DNA of 64,000 bases, from NCBI GenBank assembly GCA_947258655.1, contig CAMYJD010000004.1, positions 69,644 to 133,643 of the forward strand, in the 5' to 3' direction. Source of the DNA: an uncultured Gammaproteobacteria bacterium. Lineage in GTDB: Bacteria > Pseudomonadota > Gammaproteobacteria > JAADHQ01. A program made the translations under genes and the position numbers. A model generated the notes under the pieces. It did not search any database, was not told the origin of the DNA, and saw only the letters and a list, made by a program, of their open reading frames with translations. Below, in pieces: positions 62,172-64,000 of the stretch. Within the stretch, counting starts at the first letter, position 1. The number at the start of each line of letters is the position of its first letter.

Positions 62172-63983
62172 TCATTTGTTATTTCGTGGTTGATACCTGA
62201 GCGTCAGCCAGATGTCCGCCTTGGGCTGGTTGTAAAATGATGCCGTCTCATAGTCCTTGTTGAACAGATTATCTATACGTGCCTGTACTAACCAGTCCCT
62301 GGCAAATTGATAGGCCGTTCTCAGGTCAGCCGTTGTGTAGCCCTTTATCTTGCGGCTGTTACTCAGGTTATCATATGTACTGCCGCGCCAATGCAGGGAC
62401 AGACCCGCACTGAGTTTGCCATAGTCACGATCCAGATTGACATTCAATGCCTGTTGCACACGGCGGGGCAGCTCATTGCCATGATTGATGTCCGCCGACT
62501 TGTTTTCGGTATGCAGCAGGGTCAGGTTGGCATCGATATCCCAGTCGGCCAGTTGTGTCTGCAGGCGTGTTTCCAGGCCATCGATAGATGCCGAATTGAC
62601 ATTGACAGGCGTAAAAGTAGTGGCATCGAACGTGATCAGGTCATCCACCCGGGTATGATAGGCTGTCACGTCCCAGCGTCCCCAGCTTGCTTTACCCCTG
62701 ATACCGATCTCGATTGTGTCTGACGACTCGGGTTCGAGGTTGGGATTGCTGGAACCCGGAAAATACAGTTCATTAAAGGAGGGTGCCTTGAATGCGGAAC
62801 CGTAGGCAGCGGTCAATCTGATATCACGATTGAGGCTATAACCCCAGGACAGACTGCCTGTGGAGTGTGTGCCAAATTGCTGGTTGTCATCACGGCGGCC
62901 AGCGAGGATAACATCATGGTTGTGATAGTTGCCCTGATACTGGGCAAATATGGCTTTATTGTTACGTGATCTGACATTGTAAATCACAGAGCTGTCAACT
63001 GTATCATCCAGATAATCCAGGCCAAGCGTCAGTGTGTGATCGTCGAGGAACGTAATATCATTTTGCCATGTGGCAGAGTCCCGTTCGCTGTCAAAGGTGG
63101 AGCTGTACACACCGTCCTTGAAATTATCCGATTGATCCAGGCTACGTCCAAACGCTATTGTTGAATACCAGTTTTCTGTGGGGAAGAATTTTATCGAGCC
63201 ACCAACAATTTGCTGAACGGTATCACCTTCATTCTGAAAGCTGCCATCAAATTCCGCATCTCCTTCGGTGCGGCTCATGGTAAAATCGATCTCGGTTTGG
63301 TTGCTAAAACGATAACCGGCCCGCAAGGCACCTGCGCGTGAACGATAGGCGTCCCTGTCCGGTTCTATTGTGAAACAACCTGCACCGCCAGGGAAAGGTT
63401 TGCCAGTGCAGGAATTGAATCCATTTGTATTAAGGCCGCTTAATTGTAAATTGTACCATGCACGTTGTCCGCCACCTGATATGCCCATGCCGACTTTTTT
63501 TGTATAATATTTTCCCACGCTGGCGCTGAAATCCGGGCGGGTTTGCTTATTCCCCTTGCGGGTAAAAATCTGGATTACACCACCAATTGCTTCCGAGCCA
63601 TACAGGCTGGAGCGCGGTCCGCGGACTATTTCGATACGTTCAATTTGTTCAATGGGCAGGTTCTGGAAGGCAGTGGTACCACTGGTAGCCGAACCGATCT
63701 TGATGCCATCGATCAGTACCAGTACGTGATCGGATTCGGTACCGCGGATGAAGGCATTGGAGAGTTTGCCCGCGCCGCCGTTATTGGCCACACTGAAGCC
63801 AACCTCATTACGCAACAGATCCTGAACAGATTGCGCCTGCAGGCGTTCAATATCCTTGCGGGTAATGACACTAACGGATGCCAGTGTTGTATCGGCCGTG
63901 CGTGCCGTGCGTGTGGCGGTGATAACGACGGGTTCAAGTTCGTCTCCACCGAAGCCGGCTTGTGGAAAAGCCAGTAATGACAC
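62172..63983 (-). CDS. btuB: TonB-dependent receptor, BtuB-like (N-terminus probably beyond window)
   Basis: VVITATRTARTADTTLASVSVITRKDIERLQ; plug IEIVRGPRSSLYGSEAIGGVIQIFTRKG; C-terminal beta-barrel. GTG at 63983 is unlikely to be the real start. Confidence 0.88.
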   Translation of the reverse strand: MSLLAFPQAGFGGDELEPVVITATRTARTADTTLASVSVITRKDIERLQAQSVQDLLRNEVGFSVANNGGAGKLSNAFIRGTESDHVLVLIDGIKIGSATSGTTAFQNLPIEQIERIEIVRGPRSSLYGSEAIGGVIQIFTRKGNKQTRPDFSASVGKYYTKKVGMGISGGGQRAWYNLQLSGLNTNGFNSCTGKPFPGGAGCFTIEPDRDAYRSRAGALRAGYRFSNQTEIDFTMSRTEGDAEFDGSFQNEGDTVQQIVGGSIKFFPTENWYSTIAFGRSLDQSDNFKDGVYSSTFDSERDSATWQNDITFLDDHTLTLGLDYLDDTVDSSVIYNVRSRNNKAIFAQYQGNYHNHDVILAGRRDDNQQFGTHSTGSLSWGYSLNRDIRLTAAYGSAFKAPSFNELYFPGSSNPNLEPESSDTIEIGIRGKASWGRWDVTAYHTRVDDLITFDATTFTPVNVNSASIDGLETRLQTQLADWDIDANLTLLHTENKSADINHGNELPRRVQQALNVNLDRDYGKLSAGLSLHWRGSTYDNLSNSRKIKGYTTADLRTAYQFARDWLVQARIDNLFNKDYETASFYNQPKADIWLTLRYQPRNNK

Positions 63984-64000
63984 GGTCTGTAGTATGGTGA

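Noticed and set aside
1-64000. CRISPR array, prophage, integrase or transposase
   Set aside because: No regularly spaced direct repeats, cas-like proteins, phage structural genes or recombinase motifs were seen in the ORF list.

Overview
64-kb window of a proteobacterial chromosome, probably gammaproteobacterial judging from the gloB-methyltransferase-rnhA-dnaQ order. It is mostly single-copy housekeeping and accessory genes. No CRISPR array, prophage or transposase was seen.

Main blocks, left to right:
(1) A cyclic-nucleotide-binding protein next to an NTT/MFS-like transporter with a HEAT-repeat tail.
(2) A globin-coupled diguanylate cyclase.
(3) An ankyrin-repeat protein, a DJ-1/PfpI protein and two alpha/beta hydrolase lipoproteins.
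(4) A YegP-like protein, PhoU, an HTH/zinc-ribbon regulator, a PflX-like radical SAM protein and a SagB-type nitroreductase.
(5) An orphan DUF2384 antitoxin-like protein, a methyltransferase and a P-type cation ATPase.
(6) A small Tat substrate, a CapA-like protein and a TlpA-like thioredoxin.
(7) A class III cyclase-TPR protein and a GH17 membrane protein.
(8) An ECF sigma/anti-sigma locus with an exported protein of unknown family.
(9) mltD, gloB, methyltransferase, rnhA, dnaQ, Hpt, gltX and tRNA-Ala(GGC).
(10) A hybrid histidine kinase and three nucleotide-sugar genes.
(11) A type II secretion cluster, gspG-H-I-J-K-L-M-N-D-E-F, with gspC on the opposite strand.
(12) A BtuF-like protein and a truncated BtuB-like receptor.

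The most notable items outside the supplied ORF track are: a decayed, frameshifted 3' remnant of an AmmeMemoRadiSam-type radical SAM gene at 15570-15866; a hairpin plus strong-RBS 20-codon ORF in a long intergenic region near 4.63-4.74 kb; a 42-codon ORF fitted between the anti-sigma factor and the exported protein; and a DJ-1/PfpI gene whose natural N-terminus appears to start at ATA. I did not find a convincing complete novel system. All family calls are from reading motifs; no searches were run.
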